Assembly (NCBI GenBank): GCA_021789565.1
Contig: JAJYJL010000351.1
Location: 1 to 7,557, forward strand
From: Acidobacteriota bacterium
Lineage (GTDB): Bacteria; Acidobacteriota; Terriglobia; UBA7540
Direction of reading: 5' to 3'
Length of the DNA stretch: 7,557 nt
The translations under genes were made by a program, and so were the position numbers. Positions 7,199-7,557 of this stretch are shown here, piece after piece. Within the stretch, counting starts at the first letter, position 1. Each line of letters starts with the position of its first letter. The notes below the pieces were generated by a model that saw nothing but the letters and a program-made list of their open reading frames with translations, was not told the DNA's origin and did not search any database.

Positions 7199-7217
7199 AA
7201 GGAATAACTTATTCCTT
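7199..7217. repeat. Perfect 19-base palindrome upstream of the membrane-protein gene, likely operator
   Basis: AAGGAATAA-C-TTATTCCTT is a perfect inverted repeat of 9-base arms around a single base, ending 42 bases upstream of the ATG at 7157. A 7-base direct repeat (tcatttc at 7182-7188 and 7191-7197) lies between it and the gene. A weak minus-strand promoter can be drawn with -35 TTGCAG at 7229-7234 and -10 TAAGTT at 7206-7211, which would put the palindrome over the -10. That geometry fits a repressor site. The single-base centre makes an RNA hairpin terminator unlikely. The symmetry is observed; the regulatory role is inferred. Confidence 0.6.
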
Positions 7218-7319
7218 ATTGCCCCAGCCTGCAATATTACGATGGTACTAGGCTCAATTAGCTGCTGGAACTTTAGTCTTACTGGCAACAACCATCATAG
7301 CGTTGAAGTGCCGAACCGA

Positions 7320-7339
7320 ACATTAGATTGTCCTAATGT
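7320..7339. repeat. Short stem-loop inverted repeat in the intergenic region
   Basis: Seven-base arms (acattag at 7320-7326 and ctaatgt at 7333-7339) flank a 6-base loop. It lies 73 bases beyond the stop of the partial gene at the right edge, in its downstream direction. No T-tract follows on the minus strand, so it is at best a weak transcript-end or mRNA 3' structure. Confidence 0.35.
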
Positions 7340-7411
7340 CTGGCGTTTCAGGTCATCCCGGAAGGCATGCTGTCCACATGCCGCCTGAGTGCATTTACCA
7401 GAAAAAAGAAC

Positions 7412-7557
7412 TCATTCGAAATCAACAACCGCGAGCGTGTATGTATCCAGCTGCGGGACGGTGAAACGTTCTCGCCCCTGCTCCGACGTACCCGGGACCT
7501 CCTGGCTATAATCACCGTCCGGCGAAAGCAGACTTATCTTCCTCTGCCGCTTTCCTT
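7412..7557 (-). CDS. C-terminal end of a gene entering from the right, glycoside-hydrolase-like beta domain
   Basis: The minus strand is open from the window edge for 47 codons and ends with TGA at 7412-7414. The peptide includes ISLLSPDGD, then ERFTVPQLDTY and LAVVDFE at the very end. A pattern of 'SPD...' followed by '(V/F)TVP.L..Y.L(V/A)VV' closing the protein is familiar from the C-terminal beta-sandwich of several secreted glycoside hydrolases (dextranase-like and related families). Third codon positions are GC-rich (30 of 47), as expected for coding in this genome, and the strand matches all the other genes. A competing plus-strand frame overlaps it and is less convincing. The family assignment is tentative because only the tail is visible. 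Confidence 0.62.
   Translation of the reverse strand, partial: GKRQRKISLLSPDGDYSQEVPGTSEQGRERFTVPQLDTYTLAVVDFE

Noticed and set aside
7367..7557. A plus-strand frame starting at an ATG at 7367 and open to the edge, with a stretch reading NNRERVCIQLRDGETF
   Set aside because: It loosely resembles the start of a PilZ-like domain, but it overlaps the minus-strand C-terminal fragment, has no good ribosome-binding site, and is on the opposite strand from every other gene.

Overview
The window reads as a chromosomal stretch from a bacterium that exports many carbohydrate-active and hydrolytic enzymes. An Acidobacteriota member (Bryobacterales/Solibacter-like) is my best guess, with Planctomycetota or Verrucomicrobiota as alternatives. 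This rests on the gene mix: two Tat-exported enzymes, a Sec-exported two-part acetylxylan-esterase-like hydrolase, a fragment resembling a glycoside hydrolase C-terminus, and a small degenerate receiver gene. It is inference, because no rRNA or other marker gene is present.

Every gene I can support is on the minus strand, so the region is best read from right to left. At the right edge (7412-7557) is the C-terminal end of a gene that enters from outside the window. It is followed by an AT-rich 254-base gap holding a perfect 19-base palindrome. Next comes a likely two-gene unit: a small membrane-anchored protein of unknown function (6693-7157) and, 30 bases on, a stand-alone receiver-domain protein (6252-6662) with several lost active-site residues. 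A 285-base gap with a second perfect palindrome leads to the esterase-like alpha/beta hydrolase (3960-5966). A 430-base gap precedes a Tat-exported sugar-isomerase/epimerase-like TIM-barrel protein (2615-3529). A 271-base gap then precedes a large Tat-exported PhoD-type metallophosphatase (2343 down to the left edge), which has no stop inside the window.

The three large enzymes are each separated by 270-430 bases. They are probably transcribed separately rather than as one operon, although all face the same way. They suggest an outward-facing set for polysaccharide or organic-ester and phosphate-ester breakdown: an esterase, an exported isomerase/epimerase-like protein and a phosphodiesterase/phosphatase, perhaps with a glycoside hydrolase upstream. 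The receiver and membrane-protein pair looks like an unrelated small regulatory unit.

I found no CRISPR array, RNA gene, transposase or clear novel defence system. The most unusual items are the degenerate receiver, the two palindromes in intergenic DNA, the long N-terminal region on the metallophosphatase, and the hydrolase's apparently inactive second half.
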